A stretch of DNA of 64,000 nucleotides from Enoplolaimus lenunculus (lineage: Eukaryota; Nematoda; Enoplea; Enoplida; Thoracostomopsidae): NCBI GenBank assembly GCA_030248215.1, contig JASANG010002241.1:124001-188000 (forward strand). Direction: 5' to 3'. A program made the position numbers and the translations under genes. This document shows, piece by piece, positions 38,501 to 47,117 of the stretch (position 1 is its first letter; every line of letters begins with the position of its first letter). Below the pieces are notes generated by a model. That model did not search any database. It was not told the origin of the DNA and saw only the letters and a program-made list of their open reading frames with translations.

Positions 38501-40480
38501 GTTGTTTTCTGAGCGTCTCTAACTGCTCTTCGGCGGAAGAAATCAACGCTTTACTCTGAAAGCATATTTTTGTTAAAATGTATGACCTTTTTCAGGACAA
38601 TTTCTTGTTTCAAAACAAATCAGCAAAAGCACTTACGGTAGAAAATCAGAAATTTTTTAATTTCTAAAATTCAATCGAAACGGTTTAGGTTATACTGCAG
38701 TCTGCATCAGCTAGGTGACGTTTTTAATATTGGTATCTAGAAATTCGTTAAACGCTAACATATACTAACATGTGGTGTCAGTTTCTTCAACTCTAGCTCA
38801 GAAGCGTTTAGTCCTGATGAGCTAGCTGAAGTTGACATGACACTAGAACCCGGCTTGATTAAATTATCAGACGGCAAGGTTTCATGTGAAGGTACGCTGT
38901 CGTGATCGTCTGTTTTACTAGTAGGTTCTTTTTCTGCCATAGCGTCGGCGTTGTTGTTGTCGCTTTGAAACTGGGTATCACCGTTCTGGGGACTAAAGTG
39001 CGGCAATGAATCAGTGAAAGTGCCAGATTGAACCGCCTTAAACAAAAAATAGATCTGAAAGCATAAACAAAACGAAGATGCAAACAGTGCATCTCAATAG
39101 CAGACGCACACTACACGCGAATCCGTCTCGTCAATTGTCACAAAATATAGTCGCTTACCGCAAACAATTCCAAACTATTTGCTACGTATTTCAGAGCGAA
39201 CATTAACCAAAAACCAACCTGAATTTTCTGCAAAATCATCTCCAGCTGTTCTTCTTGATTTTCAAATCCGACCAATGCGTTTTTCATTTGGTTTACCATA
39301 TCAGATGGAATCTAAACAAAAATGAACAATTAATTGCTACTATGTATATGTTATATACATATTAAATATAAAGATAATACATATAAATATAGATATATAA
39401 TATATATGACATTTCCGGCGTCGAACTATAAAGTACGTACTAACCCCTTTATACATAACTAACGTATTAATTTTTGCCCATTCTTTATCCATGACTCCAA
39501 AAAATTAGGAGGATTTAATAAAATTTACTAAACTTATTTGAATTACATCTTTTATCAAAGCTCTGAATGCCTTCGTTTTATCCATACTGATGATGTTTTT
39601 TCGCAAAAATGTAAGGAACGTACAATTAACCAGGATGAGAAATCTTGAGTGTTGGGGGCTGAACCTGGTCAAGTCTCAAGTGAGGGGGTTTTGGAAACCG
39701 GGGGCCAAGTAGCCAAACCTCAGAACACTATGCATATATTTTTCGGTACATTAGAGGTCTGCAGATAATATTTGAAACATTGCGTTAGTGCTTATGGCCC
39801 TCAATTTTCCAAAGATACCACACCGCTCAAAATTGTTTTGACTAATTATGGATTATATGCTTTCAGTTTGGCGAACACATTGACTTCATTAGATAAATAG
39901 TTTAGAAATGTTGAGCTCTAAGTTGCGTAAAGGTCTGAATTGAACAAATAAGACCTGTATATAACCCTTTGTTTTTTCACAATTGAAAACTCACGCTGTC
40001 CGACTGAACTGCTTCTAACTTTGACAGCATAACACGCGTGTGCTGTTTCATTGAGCGAACTTTAGACAGCTTTTCACTAACCTCTTTGACGCTGGGCTAT
40101 AAAACAACAACGAATAACACTCTGTATAACACAAATTTACACAGGTGTTACGTATTGCACGCATTTTCAGATTTATAATTGTGTGCGTAACCTAACTAAA
40201 CCGTCCAAACATATTTGAAAAACAGCAGTCATCAAAAATGTGCAAAGATAAGTCCAACACGGTTCATAAAAAACAATTCTAAAATTTTTCAGTATGGAAG
40301 CGGAAATTATGTAACTTACATGACGCGTGTCCCAGCATGACCCTACACGAAAGCTTTATCAAAGTCAAAATAAACGGCATTGCGTTTGCATTGACTGAGT
40401 TCTGATATGCGGTAAGCCGAAAATTACGTCTCTAAAAAACTTACCAAGCAAATCTTTTCATCAATACTTACTGACGCCAT
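8186..40480 (-). CDS. PCM1: pericentriolar material 1 (PCM1) homologue, spliced, about 2,260 residues
   Basis: This is a scaffold of centriolar satellites, the granules that carry proteins to centrosomes and cilia. Exons from 5' to 3': 40480-40445, 40096-39995, 39311-39219, 39036-38770, 38555-38448, 38208-38119, 37941-37848, 37120-36972, 25487-25006, 24134-23865, 23511-23336, 23090-22684, 22296-22110, 21444-21119, 20075-19347, 18253-17630, 17269-17055, 16463-16287, 15813-15642, 15363-15235, 14286-14081, 13848-13557, 13341-12958, then provisionally 11515-11442 and 11238-11156, then 11022-10865 and 8941-8186. All junctions are GT-AG and reading phase carries through each. The product is close in size to human PCM1 (2,024 residues, from memory). 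Coiled-coil segments fill the N-terminal half. The C-terminal exons hold EVATLISQNENRPDFL and LIFNELAFFRVMQ, near-identical to blocks recalled from vertebrate PCM1. The first exon and the two provisional exons are least certain. Confidence 0.85.
9697..9828. repeat. short inverted-repeat element in the last PCM1 intron
   Basis: CAAGGACGTAC at the left end and GTACGTCCTTG at the right end are perfect 11 bp inverted repeats, 132 bp apart. The interior is AT-rich. This looks like a very short MITE; no target duplication was identified. Confidence 0.35.
10197..10822. repeat. AATCGCGATTGC-ended repeats flanking a hAT MITE
   Basis: Segments 10,197-10,297 and 10,687-10,822 each start with AATCGCGATT and end in inverted relatives (CTAATCGCGGTTGC; CAATCACGATTGCATTTTATTC). 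A third relative with the same right end is at 21,898-22,090. They sit on either side of the element at 10,301-10,670. The family was not recognised. Confidence 0.4.
10301..10670 (+). mobile_element. hAT-type MITE, family A
   Basis: About 370 bp, sharing its full length with 20,104-20,494 and with the split copy at 34,402-36,240. Shared features are GGAATTCCTGTTC near the left end, AAATAGCTGAAAATT in the middle, and a right end TTCCTGCTTGAACCCTG whose reverse begins CAGGGTTCAAGCAGG. The family assignment rests on the copy at 34,402, which has a perfect 8 bp duplication. The flanks of this copy no longer match, so it is older or altered. Confidence 0.55.
11720..12499 (+). mobile_element. family B DNA element, GC-rich ends, 5 bp duplication (copy 1)
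   Basis: The element begins CTGGCTTCTCCACAGC and ends with the exact inverse GCTGTGGAGAAGCCAG. AAAAA flanks both sides. Inside the ends lie long C and G runs with hairpin potential (CCCCCAGCAAATTTTTTTGC then CTGGGGGCCCC), and the core is AT-rich with TATAAT-like repeats. A second copy in opposite orientation is at 30,340-31,137. No transposase is encoded; superfamily unknown. It lies in a PCM1 intron. Confidence 0.65.
12958..18253 (-). CDS. PCM1: PCM1 C-terminal-domain exons
   Basis: Eight exons (18253-17630, 17269-17055, 16463-16287, 15813-15642, 15363-15235, 14286-14081, 13848-13557, 13341-12958) encode the conserved C-terminal domain. 16463-16287 carries EVATLISQNENRPDFL then ELQLLSSDYLRTRALQA. 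14286-14081 carries DNMVQEFFDGQLATAVSG, aligning to the vertebrate FVKFFHKQLGSILQDSLAKF region. 13848-13557 carries LLTELSGLIFNELAFFRVMQ. These three blocks, in the vertebrate order, are the best evidence for the identity. 15813 uses an acceptor five bases inside a competing CAG because only that keeps the frame open. A (CAAA)n-like run sits just upstream of the 13,848 acceptor. Confidence 0.85.
13911..13948. repeat. CAAA-rich microsatellite
   Basis: Imperfect AAAC/AAAT repeats lie in the intron between PCM1 exons 14286-14081 and 13848-13557. Confidence 0.7.
14565..14985 (+). mobile_element. hAT-type MITE, family C
   Basis: The ends are CATGGTGCAAAGCGGAA and TTTGCACCCTG (inverse CAGGGTGCAAA). 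Flanks GTCAACAC (14,557-14,564) and GTGAACAC (14,986-14,993) are an 8 bp duplication with one mismatch, and CAGGG ends plus 8 bp duplications are hAT hallmarks. The arms are full of GGAATCGGAA words. Relatives are at 18,368-18,468 (fragment) and 27,204-27,345 (deleted copy). Non-coding. Confidence 0.7.
18368..18468 (-). mobile_element. fragment of hAT MITE family C
   Basis: The terminal 100 bp, ending ATCCAGTTCCGCATTGCACCCTG, is the inverted match of the left end of 14,565-14,985. The other end is missing. It lies in the intron between exons 20075-19347 and 18253-17630; the rest of that intron (18,469-19,346) shows nothing recognisable. Confidence 0.55.
19347..25487 (-). CDS. PCM1: PCM1 central exons
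   Basis: Exons 25487-25006, 24134-23865, 23511-23336, 23090-22684, 22296-22110, 21444-21119 and 20075-19347. The first three carry heptad-rich helices (KKAEIAAKLAEIRANREQMA; RRKLERLKELMATIKA; ELTKERERLEALQAKIRELQ) like the coiled coils of vertebrate PCM1. The later exons are low-complexity, with glutamine runs at about 22,190-22,220 (eight Q then LQQQ) and about 19,790-19,835, and many Ser and Pro. 20075-19347 is the longest internal exon (243 codons). Phases at the junctions are 0, 2, 2, 1, 0, 1, 0, 0 in order, all consistent. Confidence 0.8.
20104..20494 (+). mobile_element. hAT-type MITE, family A
   Basis: Full-length relative of 10,301-10,670, from TAGGGTTCCACCGGAATTCC to TGTTGGAATCCTG. 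It starts only 28 bp upstream (in gene sense) of the acceptor of the 20,075 exon. The flanks AGGTTACG and GTTATAAG match only weakly as a target duplication. Confidence 0.55.
21898..22090 (+). repeat. AATCGCGATTGC-ended repeat in a PCM1 intron
   Basis: Starts near GCGCGGTAATCGCGATTGCG and ends near GAATGCGACCGTGATTGCAT, resembling 10,687-10,822. It abuts the donor region of exon 22296-22110 with about 20 bp to spare. Confidence 0.4.
25781..26184 (-). mobile_element. hAT-type MITE, family A, inverted and diverged
   Basis: Reads as the reverse of the family: AAGGGTTCTAGGAACT at the left and GCCGGAATTCCGGTGG at the right, with GGAACAGGAACAGGGACAGG inside. The middle differs from the other copies. 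Flanks TACGGCTG and AATGGCTA agree at five of eight bases, with two further differences being transitions, compatible with an old duplication. Confidence 0.5.
27204..27345 (+). mobile_element. hAT MITE family C, internally deleted copy
   Basis: CCGGGTGCAAAACGGAA at the left and CCCGGTTGCACCCTG at the right, flanked by CCGTACTT and CCGTACTC (7 of 8 identical). The right 120 bp matches the right part of 14,565-14,985 closely, and most of the left arm and centre is absent. Confidence 0.7.
27512..27713. mobile_element. inverted-repeat MITE, TIR TCTCAAATGYGTG
   Basis: The left end TGCTCAAACGTGTGAAGCAC and the inverse of the right end TCTCAAATGCGTGTAGCACC form a TIR of about 25 bp. ACATGT occurs on both flanks (27,506-27,511 and 27,714-27,719). 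A relative begins at about 31,851 with CTCAAATGTGTGAAACACCT and runs to about 32,025. Superfamily undetermined. Confidence 0.45.
29176..30200. repeat. TTTTTTCCGGAAAAAATGG-rich repeat, possible truncated hAT element
   Basis: Left edge CAGGGTTGTTGGCCGGAAAA has a hAT-like CAGGGTT start. The same CCGGAAAAAATGG/CCATTTTTTCCG words return near 30,130-30,170 in a partly inverted arrangement, but the expected opposite terminus is missing. About 1 kb between them is featureless. Confidence 0.35.
30340..31137 (-). mobile_element. family B DNA element, 5 bp duplication ATATT (copy 2)
   Basis: Inverse orientation of 11,720-12,499. CTGGCTTCTCCACAGC and GCTGTGGAGAAGCCAG bound it, and ATATT flanks both sides exactly (30,335-30,339 and 31,138-31,142). 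It shares the G/C runs and the core phrase AAGGTACTTTCGAATGC (inverse in copy 1). The open frames inside are translations of these G/C runs, not a gene. Confidence 0.7.
32394..32581. mobile_element. foldback MITE with GTTGCGTTTTT ends
   Basis: Left arm CCGGCACGCGTTGCGTTTTT then CCCCCCTTTATTTAGAGGGG; right arm the inverse, ending AAAAACGCAACGACCGG with CCTCTAAACAAAGGGGGG. The 188 bp can fold almost end to end. The target duplication is unclear. A small palindrome GGTACATTTTGTACC lies just outside at about 32,583. Confidence 0.5.
32650..33110. repeat. diverged tandem repeat with a dispersed-repeat-like tail
   Basis: Two units of about 180 bp share GCTAAT..AATTAGTTA, CTATTCA.TTATCTGTTTT and a CATCGCACCC/CCTCGCACCC block; a third partial unit follows near 32,955. 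The segment ends in AAAATCGGTTCAGTGGTTCT at about 33,070-33,090, a phrase of the kind often seen in dispersed invertebrate repeats. Confidence 0.4.
34402..36240 (+). mobile_element. hAT-type MITE, family A, split by a 1.4 kb insertion
   Basis: The left half (34,402-34,630) and right half (about 36,041-36,240) match the left and right halves of the 370-390 bp family A copies. GTAATGAC flanks both outer ends exactly (34,394-34,401 and 36,241-36,248). This proves the two halves are one insertion and gives the family its 8 bp hAT-type duplication. Ends: CATGGTTCAAGCG and GTTCGAACTCTG. Confidence 0.75.
34631..36040. other. unidentified 1.4 kb segment inside a family A MITE
   Basis: It begins near TTTTTGTCACCGCCCTCGGG, containing the palindrome CGCCCTCGGGCGGCG, and ends near TGTAGCTTGTTCTG. 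Neither inverted ends nor a target duplication were found at its own boundaries, and frames inside (34,381-34,845; 35,143-35,403) have no recognisable domain. It may be an unknown insertion or the internal part of a longer parent element. Confidence 0.4.
36972..40480 (-). CDS. PCM1: PCM1 N-terminal coiled-coil exons
   Basis: Eight exons, mostly helical. 40096-39995 (KLSKVRSMKQHTRVMLSKLE), 38555-38448 (EEQLETLRKQRDTLKAAVEE), 38208-38119 (EHLDALRTQRDMLRNLLDQR) and 37120-36972 (LEAMAQKAKELSLMQEKLKA) have clear heptad patterns, as in the vertebrate N-terminal half. 39036-38770 is Ser/Asp-rich linker. The putative start ATG at 40,480 has two GTAAGT donors, after codon 3 and after codon 12, both in phase 0. 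The longer form is listed. A further upstream coding exon cannot be excluded. Confidence 0.7.
39350..39408. repeat. AT-rich low-complexity run
   Basis: An ATATA/TATAAATA tract in the intron upstream (in gene sense) of exon 39311-39219, at about 40-100 bp from its acceptor. Confidence 0.6.
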
Positions 40481-42300
40481 ATAGGTACTATTTATTGCTA
40501 TATGTTAGGTACGAATCTACACGCGGCCGATATACATTAATCAAAATAACATTGGGAGTTACGGATGCGGGTGTTTCAAAACTTGCCGATGCGGATGCCT
40601 TGAGTTCACTTCACATCCGCCAGCGCAGTAGTTTCGCAAATTCTCGTTACCAGCTTTCAAAATTTTTCGCCATGAATTCACATTGTTTTGATGTATATAG
40701 AGAAAAAGATAAATTTTAAGTTTTTACAAAAAATATTGCAAGACAAACCAATTCTCAGCTGCTGTCTACAAGCAAGTTTTCCTTTTGTAAACTTTTTATA
40801 TTATGCAAAAAATTTCAACTAAGAGACCATAGGTGGCTCTGCCATTACTACTTCAAACAAAAACTTAAACTTAAACCAAACTAAATAAAATAGCCAACAC
40901 TAATATTGTACATAAATTAATTAAACAAGTTTCCTTTTATATATAGTGGCATATATGATATATATGCAAATTTCTGCTGCACCTTGATCCATTGGTATTT
41001 GCGAGTTTTACGGATTAGTTCAGTCGAATTGAATTTAACCGCAGAGACTCGCATGTGAACAATTAAGGAAGTAATTGGCTTTTACTGCTGGGCACCGCGC
41101 TGCCGTGGCGCATTGAAGCTATTTGAAAAACAAAGAATGTGGGATTATGTATGTGTGAACTGGGTTTTACTTGGAGTTGTAAAATTATGGGAACACTGGC
41201 ATAATTCTAGTGGGGCAAGGATTAGTTTTATCTGCGGAATTTTTGGAAGATACAGAGTACTGGAAGGAAGTTGTTGGTTTTGTGAGGCAGCGGCATTCAT
41301 GGAAACATCAGCTAGCTGCGTGGTAGTTAAACATCAATTCGGCAGTCAAGTATAATTCTGCTGTCTTCCCTTGTAATTCATACGGTTTCACGAGTCATTG
41401 GCAAATCGTTAACACCGGCCGCGGCACTGTATCACAGCTTAAAACAAGCTTCAATCGAGTTGTGATTTACGCGCTTTATTTAGAAAGAAAATCATAAATT
41501 TTGTGAGAGATCGATGTTAAAACCGCGTTGAGATACAAGACTAGATTCACGCGCCGCACCATGAAAACCAATGCTGGGCTACACTAATCATAAATTAACG
41601 ATTTCCCTAGAAGAGCACATAATTAACCGCTAAATACAAATCATATACGTACAAGCAATGCAGGGGTCTGGGGTTCTAAACCCATTTATCCGTGAACCAA
41701 AAAACATTTCCAACTGTTGTAAAAAATTGTACATGAACTGTAAAAGAAAATTTGCAGGAGTTAGTGATCGAATCACCCCTGTCGATTAGAAAGGTATTAA
41801 GTGTGTGTACGTGCGTTCTATATATATATTCGGCTCAAGGTTTTTTAGTCTACGAGTGAGTTCTGGTGTGCACCTCTGTGTCCAAATCGATTACAACCAC
41901 GCTAAGATTGGAACTATGAGGCACCCCTAGGCTTAAGCTCACAATGAACTTGAAACTAAAATGTTCCTGAATGTTAAACAATTTCGTTGACATCGTAAAT
42001 ATTTTCCTCAGTTGCTAGGAACTTAAAACTGAAATGTTCCTGGCAGTCAAACAATTTCGTTGACATCGTAAATGTTGTTCCTCAATTGCTCTAACGACAT
42101 TTTCAATTTCCGTGGCGTTAATGCCATCAAAAGGGCTGCTTATAGTAAATGAGTTCCTGATCATCTGCGCTGTTTGTCTGAACGTCAACATGAACGTTAG
42201 TTTCGTCTCGATCCTCGTTATATACATATAGAAGCATTGCATATATACGCTAAGACAGGGTATAACCGAATCCATGATTTGAGAATTTGAATCCTTTGCT
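40481..42300. other. intergenic, PCM1 upstream side
   Basis: No gene supported; the PCM1 promoter should lie at the left edge but no motif was identified. At 41,945-42,090 a 73 bp unit (AATGTTCCTG..AAACAATTTCGTTGACATCG) is duplicated in tandem. Confidence 0.45.
41945..42090. repeat. two-unit tandem duplication of about 73 bp
   Basis: The blocks GAACTTGAAACTAAAATGTT and GAACTTAAAACTGAAATGTT begin the two units, and both contain AACAATTTCGTTGACATCGT. Confidence 0.75.
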
Positions 42301-42339
42301 AATTTGCAGAATCCGAATCCGAACCTTTACGAAATGGGC

Positions 42340-44200
42340 AGAAGCATATGCAACTCCAGATCAAACTACTTTGACGGTCATTAATATTATCATGAATCAG
42401 TGGACCCCACGACATTAAGTTCCACGTATTATATTGTCTGCTGCGCAACTCCAGATCAAACTGGCTTGACGGTCATTCATATTATCATGAATGAGTGGAA
42501 CCCACGACATGAAGTTCCACGTATTACATATATTGTATGACCAGGGATCTGCGTTTATTTCAGAATTATATAAACCCGAATTGCCGGAGGTTGGAACGCG
42601 CATTGCATATTCAGCTCTGTATCACCATCAGGCAAATGGTCTTGTTGAGCGTTGTAATCAAACATTAGCCCGTATTCTTCGTCCGCTGTCCGAACAACAC
42701 GGTTCAGCATGAGATACGTTGATCCACGTTGCGTTGTTTGCATATCGCACGATTCCGCATGCAACAACAGTTCTAACAAAACCGAAGTTATCTGGTTCAG
42801 ACAAAAGTTACGCAAAAAACGTAGGCATCAAACATTTGACAAATTAACTCGCGCATGGGCTGACACTGATTATCACATCGATCAAGCACAAAGGAACTAT
42901 ATATTATTTCGATCGATGCGCTCGAACGCGTAAGTTTCAGGTTGGTGATCTCGTATTGATGAACCAAATCGAACTCTCAACAAATTTCATCCGGAATTCG
43001 AACGATTGTACCGTGTTGTCGATGTTAAAGATATATGTAAAAATATAATTTCTGTTCGTACACCAAGCAGGCCTCCAAAGCGGTATAATAAGAGACAATT
43101 TAAATTGTTTTCTGGTCCCTGCTGAGGATTATACCAACTATGAGCGTAAAACTTCGACGCTTTCCGCGACAGATGCAAACGCAATTTCAACGCTGTAACC
43201 GCACGTGGATTGGTATCAAATTTGTATAATTTCTGGGGATAAAATTGCAACCTATTTCTGAAAAACCGCTTGTGAAAAAAATTTAGGGGCCAATTGGCCC
43301 CCAACCCCAAATTTCTTGGGGCCAATCGCTAATTTTAGGGGCCGTGGGGCCCCTAAATTGGCGAAAAAACTATGTATATGGCTAGACATGGAACGTCATT
43401 ACTTCTTGCCAGGACTACATGTCCAAGCATGCAAGCAACGTTACCACGTCAACTATACAAACTGGACAATTAGCTGTCCAGCTGGGCCGCTCGTGGTTCC
43501 TCCTGTCCTTTTAGTGTCGTTGACGGACTGTTAGATAGTCGTTGACGGACTGTTAGATACTAACATTGACGGACTGCTAGAAGCTAAATAACTACCAAAC
43601 ACAATAGCAAGAGAACAAACTATAGACTTGTTTGGAAACGCAACAAACCTGACTTGTTAGCACAATACCTACGAGAACAAATTGGCGACCGTGAATTAAT
43701 CGACATACCGTATGACGAAATCTAGTACCATGGTATTCTAACCCAGTAACCGAAAAGCACAAGACTACATACAGTCAGACAATACACCAAGACGTCATCT
43801 CGCATATTAACCAGGCAGAGACAATGTCATTAGAGTAAAAACGATCCCACGACGACGTCGACAAGTTGTTGAAGTCGTACACGTACCGCTATCACCAAAA
43901 CAACAAACTGCCTGGCCACGCGAAGAAGTAGACGACGAACCGGAAGAAGTAGACGCAAACAATAAACCGGTGCCAGCATACGCAGGTCTGTTGTTGGACG
44001 ATATTCAGGCAAACCTGAATGCACAGGTCCAACAATCATCTAAAGTCGACTTTGCGACAGCACGTAAGGACTTTTACGAAACTAATAAGCAACAACAAGA
44101 ACTACGAGGACAAACACGCTTTTACGACGACGATTATCTCAATGAATATTTTCGGCCACACAAATTACTTGTCGAATTAATTCGTTCGCTGTATTGAGCT
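42340..44200 (+). pseudogene. old Ty3/gypsy-like relic (integrase region and beyond)
   Basis: Plus-strand translation recovers stretches close to the integrase of the younger element (for example HHQANGLVER and KRYNKRQFKLFSG), so this is a related but separate, older copy. Past the integrase, a charged segment (about 43,810-44,195, with DDIQANLNAQVQQSSKVDFA) has no match I recognise. The relic is fossil, with many breaks, and shows local tandem duplication near its left end. No reverse transcriptase or gag remains in the window. Confidence 0.65.
43268..43365. repeat. GGGGCC-rich imperfect palindrome
   Basis: AATTTAGGGGCCAATTGGCC at the left and GGGGCCCCTAAATT at the right face each other, with CCCCAAATTTCTTGGGG between, giving strong hairpin potential. 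It could be a foldback insertion in the relic. Confidence 0.45.
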
Positions 44201-46139
44201 ATTATTTACGTTGTTCTGTTGTCGTTCACGTGTGCCATTAGTTACAATGTCAATGCAACCAGCCGTAGCGTCCGTTGTATTACTTGGTTACGTTTCGTTC
44301 GTTACGCATTATATTGCTTTACTTGGGTTCATTCGTTAGTATTATATTGTGTTTATTGGACAATTACGTGTACGATGCATATTATGTTCGCTGGAAATGA
44401 GTAATTCAGTACATTTGGGGTGGATGCACTATGCGTTTTCAGGTGCTCGGAAGAGTAAAATAAATTATCAGAACATAAAGGTATATTGTCATTGGGTTTA
44501 CATGTGCTCGGACAGCTTATACTAAACTTTTTCGTTTTCAGGCCAACGTGCCTTTTCAAGCCAAGGGACGGCATGAGCTGAGTGAGACGGATGTCTGCAC
44601 TCTGTGTCACATTGGTGGCCACCCTCGGCATCCCCTGACCTCTAGCTATATAGTTTCCTTGGTGCGCAATTTCCCCCGTCTCAGTCTCTGTACTGATGTC
44701 TGTATTTGCCTGTACGTTATTCATGTCATATTGCACAATTGCGTGTTAAAACCATTGTGCTTTACTATTTCCTGCCAAATTGTCTTAAAACGTATCTCAT
44801 TTCAGCCAAGACATACATCATATATTGTGTTTTCAGCAGTTCAAACCTCATTTTCCTACTAATTTTCATGCGCTATTCCATTACTACCAATTCACTCCCC
44901 TTACGTCCCTTTGTGCCAATTCCTACATGTCATATGTTCTGTGATCTCATATGTAACTATTTGTGTTTTCAGGCTCCCCATTTTTATTTCCTACCAATTT
45001 ACGGAGGCTATTTGCCATATTTTTGTTCTTGTCATTATTATCACAACACAATTCTAGAAGTACGATAGCTCACCTAGTGAATGTGCGCATCTGACGAGCT
45101 TTATATGTGTAACATATTAATTTCGGAGAGACTGGAATGATATAATCCTGCATTGACGGAGCGACCAAAAGTCGTAATTCAGAGTCGGCATAATTTGTTT
45201 GGTCTTTAGACCTGGGAAACATTTTTGTCTCATTTTTGTATTAGTTGTTGCATTGTCATGATTGGTGCTCAGATATAGTTTGGTCAGCTGTCTCATAGGC
45301 TGTCTGATAGATCTCGACCAAATTTTGTATATCTTTTGCTACTTTTTGGGACTCTTCGCATATATAATAGTTTTCGGCCGTGTGGCCCTGTCGGGTGAGG
45401 CCGTCATAATTGTTGCCCGGACGTACTTTGATTAGCTGTCCCGTAGGCTATGTCTGACAAAATTTGCTCAGATTTTACATATTCGCTGATATTTCCCGGA
45501 AATTTTCGCAGTAATATTACTCTTCGGCCGCATGGCCCTCGTTCAAAAGTTATCACCGAAATTCAGGGAAAAACTATTCTTGTTTTGCCATTTCTTTATT
45601 CATTATTGTTGTTCTGAAAGTTTCTAATAGTCTTTACGGTCGTTTAGATAGCAGATTGTGCGTTTCTAACTTGGAATTTCATATAACAAATAGCGTTATT
45701 TTCAGACAGTACAGAAAGATATTTTTCTGCCTTGACGGAGGAGGAAAAGGTATTGTAGGTGTTACAGCCATGTAAATATATAAAATTGTCTAAAAAGAGT
45801 GGATTTATTCTAGGCACCTCTGGGCCTCTTAAGTCTCTTTTCCCTAGTTCGGTCTTAAACGGCGCTTTTATAATATAACTTGTATTTATTCTGGTTTATA
45901 TTGCGATAATTTGGTAGCTAGTTTTAGAATATGTCGTCATAATGTTTTGTTAAAAGGCATTTATCATATAATATTGTATGTTATAACCAGTTATGCTGGT
46001 CAGTATGCAAATTAACTTTACATGGGGATAGCTTTAGTTAGCTATCTCCATGTTCAGTCTCGTTCTGAGGAATTGGCGTAACCGGAGTTGTTCTTACTGG
46101 AGTTAAACTGGAGTTATTTGGAGTTTCAGGTTTAAGGAG
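44200..46139 (+). repeat. old LTR-like repeat, left of the younger insertion
   Basis: The segment around 45,190-45,580 resembles 57,260-57,520 (shared phrases GACGTACTTTGATT, GTCCCGTAGGCT, CCCTCGTTCAAAAGT), so this repeat occurs twice, with the younger element between the copies. Inside this copy a unit of about 145 bp (GTCATAGGCTGT-like to GGCCGTGTGGCCCT) is duplicated in tandem. The stretch before the insertion point is rich in GGAGTT words, as is the sequence after it (56,967-57,060). Likely the LTR or 3' region of the outer relic; exact ends not found. Confidence 0.5.
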
Positions 46140-47117
46140 TGTCAGCTCTGGACTTCGCTATTTGGCCCTGTTTGAGGCTAAAATATCCGAAAACTGTAGA
46201 TTTTTGACTCATGCAATTCTAAGTGATCTGATTCGGGTTAGTACACTCTGGAGTGTTAACACCGAGTTTTGTAGGTTTAATACAAGTAACAGAACAAATA
46301 ATACGGCAGCGTACACAACATAAACATCGGCGATGCCAATTTGACTCGCGAAATCCGCAATTTTACGAAATTTCGGGATAACTCGAAATTATGTCAAAAT
46401 CGGGCGAAAATCAGAGTTTTACGTCAAATCCGTGATTAAATTGGCCAGCAATCGTAAAATTACCGCAATTCTTCGCAAACGAACATCTATATAACAGCAA
46501 TAGCGCTCTATAACTCGCCAGGACCGTAGTTGCACAATTTGCAACACAAAACACGTAATCCTTACAAACTACCGTTTTCGAGGCCCAAACACAGTAATTC
46601 CGCTAATACGCAAATCCAAGCCGTAATTCTGGCTAAAACTACCGAATTCCGTATAATTCCGTTCAATTCTGCTACCACACGCAATTTCTACACTACTTGT
46701 ATAATGTCTGATAACCGAAAATGTCCGAATGCGCACTAAAAACTAGCTAAGCCAATAGAATGATTATTTAGCCGGAAAACTCAGGGGAATTGCTCGTAAA
46801 ATTGGCAGAAATAAGTTGGGGAATTTTGGGGAGATTTTTGGGGAATTTAAGGGTTTTGAGTAGGAAAATGGAATGCGCGAGCAAAAATAACCCAGAATAT
46901 AAGAAATAACGAATATAGGCACAATATAAGGCGAAATAACGGCACATTCATAAACTACTAAAATCGACTTAACTCAAACAAGTACAAAGCGACGGTAATG
47001 TCGCATAAAAGCGGGTTTGCAAGCATTAGAGGCCACGGAAGGACATAAACAGAGCCCGCGGCAATCGAGGGCGGGGGAACTGTGGTTGCAGGGCAACCAC
47101 AGGACCCCTGCCCGACA
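46140..47117 (-). repeat. 3' LTR of the Ty3/gypsy element
   Basis: 978 bp, nearly identical to 55,989-56,966. In element sense it starts TGTCGGGCAGGGG and ends GAGCTGACA. Confidence 0.95.

Noticed and set aside
41113-41355. 80-codon plus-strand frame rich in Trp and Cys
   Set aside because: No domain recognised, no splice or conservation evidence; left as intergenic.
44548-45068. Cys/Phe-rich overlapping frames
   Set aside because: They lie in the AT-rich old LTR-like repeat; no domain and no counterpart in the second copy.
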